Below, in pieces: positions 4,679 through 6,091 of a DNA stretch of 6,091 nucleotides. Position 1 is the first letter of the stretch. Each line of letters begins with the position of its first letter. The DNA comes from Desulfosporosinus sp. UBA5188 (GTDB taxonomy: Bacteria > Bacillota > Desulfitobacteriia > Desulfitobacteriales > Desulfitobacteriaceae), in contig DHWG01000073.1 in NCBI GenBank assembly GCA_002413075.1, positions 5,688 through 11,778 on the forward strand. The letters run 5' to 3'. The notes beneath the pieces are model-generated. The model saw only the letters and a program-made list of their open reading frames with translations. It searched no databases and was not told the DNA's origin. The position numbers were made by a program, and so were the translations under genes.

Positions 4679-5971
4679 TTATAGCCCTAGTTGATCTAAC
4701 GCTTGGTCAAGACCCTCTTGAGCGGGCTTTCTCGACCCTCTCCTTAAAACAGCGAGCGTCCTATTCATCTCATTGGTCACAATCATCAGTCCTTCATCGA
4801 CACCCATCCCAGGCTTAGCCAGCATTTGATCCGGGCGAGAAGCTAACGCTACATGGACCGCCGTCCGTGCACCGCCATCTGTTTCATTGCAGGATCCACC
4901 CACATAGGCACCTACCCCGAATTTCTTTGCATAGAGGACCGCTTCAATGGTATTTTGAATGCCACCCAAGTCCGGAGTCTTGATCTGAACCATATCCGCC
5001 GCTTGAGCATCCACAAACTTAACGATATCCTCATACGTGTTGCACCACTCATCGGCGACGATTTCCACCTTAATTCCATGGATCTTTAAGGCCTCGCGTA
5101 AAACCTTAAGTTGCTCAATTTGTCGCTCAACACTTCCCGCATCCATCGGACCTTCAATCCGCAAATGCAGCGGAGCGGCCATCTTTTCTAACTGAGCAAA
5201 GTACTCAACCATTCGCTCCAAATTATCTTCAAAGGCAATACCAATCGTTCCGTAAACATCGATGTGCAAGACTGGGTGATAATCATCTCCGCCAAGCGTC
5301 ATGATCCGGTTTCTAAGCCACTCTACATAACTTAAGAGCAGTTCGCCATTTTTGCCCAACTTAGTCTCCACGTTATTAATCAACGCATGGGGTAACACCC
5401 CTGCGCGCTTAATAATCATCTTATCAGCGTTATCATAGCGATCATCCCCGCTTTGTGTAAAGATCGGAACAGGTTCAAGAACCATAGGAAGTTCATATTC
5501 CTCTAAAATAACTTCTGTCATCGTTTTTTTCTTTGCTTTAGCCACTCCATCAAGAATCGCTTGACTTATGCCATACCGAATCGCCGTATGATAACGCTCC
5601 CCATTGGGATGTTTTAAATTCTCAACAAGACCTGCCAAATGACGAAAGGAATCCAGTTCCTGACCCACTAGCTTAGGTACGATCTCTTCGAGAATAACAG
5701 GAATAAACTCTGCTGCTAGAAAAAGCGGATCTCTGCCACCCGCCCCAGAATATTGAACCGCCGCACAATCTCCCGACGCCACCTGACCATCTTCCAAAAT
5801 AAGTATGATAGAAATGGACTCTCCGCGCTGGCGAACCGCCTTAAAGCCTGGCGTTTGCGGATCCCCACAACAATTAAAGCCGTCCTGCGTAATTCCGCAT
5901 TTAATGGCTTTCTGATCATCAAAATAAAATCCAGTCAACCCCGGCGAAGCAATAACGTCCACAATTTTCAT
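4679..5971 (-). CDS. mal: Methylaspartate ammonia-lyase
   Basis: This enolase-superfamily enzyme removes ammonia from L-threo-3-methylaspartate to give mesaconate, the second step of the methylaspartate pathway of glutamate fermentation after glutamate mutase. The 430 residues contain the expected active site. LPHALINN (193-200) carries the histidine base (about His195). Metal ligands are Asp238 (HID), Glu273 (RIEG) and Asp307 (ADEW). Gln329 and the lysine base Lys331 lie in QIKTPDLGG, and GGSCNETD (358-365) carries Cys361. Ser360 stands where the Clostridium tetanomorphum enzyme, as I recall it, has Thr. The protein is about 17 residues longer than that enzyme, mostly as a C-terminal tail (GSRKPAQEGLDQALDQLGL). 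The ATG at 5969-5971 has AAGGAGG (5983-5989) about 11 bases upstream. Glutamate mutase genes often precede mal, but none is readable in the 120 bp upstream. The product could feed mesaconase and the citramalate lyase suggested by citD. Confidence 0.95.
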   Translation of the reverse strand: MKIVDVIASPGLTGFYFDDQKAIKCGITQDGFNCCGDPQTPGFKAVRQRGESISIILILEDGQVASGDCAAVQYSGAGGRDPLFLAAEFIPVILEEIVPKLVGQELDSFRHLAGLVENLKHPNGERYHTAIRYGISQAILDGVAKAKKKTMTEVILEEYELPMVLEPVPIFTQSGDDRYDNADKMIIKRAGVLPHALINNVETKLGKNGELLLSYVEWLRNRIMTLGGDDYHPVLHIDVYGTIGIAFEDNLERMVEYFAQLEKMAAPLHLRIEGPMDAGSVERQIEQLKVLREALKIHGIKVEIVADEWCNTYEDIVKFVDAQAADMVQIKTPDLGGIQNTIEAVLYAKKFGVGAYVGGSCNETDGGARTAVHVALASRPDQMLAKPGMGVDEGLMIVTNEMNRTLAVLRRGSRKPAQEGLDQALDQLGL

Positions 5972-5994
5972 AATACGGTTGCCCTCCTTGTTTT

Positions 5995-6023
5995 AGTATT
6001 AAGCCTAAAGTGCAGTACTCCAA
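5995..6023 (-). promoter_or_regulatory. Possible weak promoter for mal
   Basis: On the minus strand TTGGAG (complement 6018-6023) and AATACT (complement 5995-6000) are 17 bp apart, about 24 bases before the mal ATG. Matches to consensus are only three and four of six. It is listed because the upstream sequence shows no clear co-directional gene end, so mal needs a promoter here or farther upstream. Confidence 0.25.
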
Positions 6024-6053
6024 GGTCTTACCTGACCCGTAAGGAGGTGCCGG

Positions 6054-6091
6054 TTGAGACTAAGAGAGCGACTAAAGCGAGCAGCCCGCCA
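6054..6091 (+). CDS. Possible start of a plus-strand gene (runs off the right edge)
   Basis: A TTG at 6054 is preceded by a perfect AAGGAGG (6041-6047) at 6-base spacing and opens a frame to the window edge. It encodes a basic N-terminus, MRLRERLKRAAR. If real it is divergent from mal, with 82 bp between the starts. Only 12 residues are visible and no function can be given. The competing reading is the 3' end of a minus-strand gene upstream of mal; the minus frames here close at stops around 6005 and 6029 and show no recognisable C-terminus. Confidence 0.3.
   Translation, partial: MRLRERLKRAAR

Overview
The window looks like chromosomal DNA of an anaerobic, amino-acid- or organic-acid-fermenting Firmicute, most likely a clostridial / Peptococcales-type organism. 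The reasons are strong AGGAGG-type ribosome binding sites, a moderate GC content, a methylaspartate ammonia-lyase, a citrate/citramalate-lyase acyl carrier protein and a 2-hydroxyacyl-CoA dehydratase-type system with its ATP-dependent activator. The genus is inferred from gene content only.

Layout from left to right. At 1-251 (minus) is the N-terminal part of citD, which runs off the left edge. At 252-699 is a 448-bp non-coding stretch: a long palindromic element with several internal hairpins (281-495), then about 200 bp with weaker repeat structure. At 700-1089 (minus) is a small three-helix VanZ-like membrane protein. A second palindromic element (about 1146-1322) has the same hairpin-loop signatures in the opposite orientation, and its right arm forms the 3' end and stop codon of the next gene. 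At 1288-2106 (minus) is a 2-hydroxyglutaryl-CoA dehydratase activator-type ATPase. A 15-bp-stem hairpin (2130-2175) separates it from a Uma2-family nuclease gene (2185-2766, minus), which has its own extended -10 promoter. At 2834-3850 (minus) is a short (338 aa) HgdB/D-component-type iron-sulfur protein. A divergent promoter region (3851-4072) leads to a second Uma2 gene on the plus strand (4073-4678). Its stop codon directly abuts the stop of methylaspartate ammonia-lyase (4679-5971, minus). The last 120 bp hold the mal leader and a possible plus-strand gene start at 6054.

Functionally, methylaspartate ammonia-lyase (3-methylaspartate to mesaconate) and CitD (acyl carrier of citrate or citramalate lyase) both fit the methylaspartate route of glutamate fermentation. 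The genes between them do not belong to that route. The dehydratase-like protein and the activator resemble a two-part ATP-driven one-electron reductase with a single catalytic polypeptide and unknown substrate. One Uma2 gene sits between these two partners, and a Uma2 paralogue (about 64% identical by hand count) flanks the dehydratase-like gene on its other side in opposite orientation. The two Uma2 genes and the two hairpin elements give the middle of the window the look of an accessory, rearrangement-prone block between metabolic genes.
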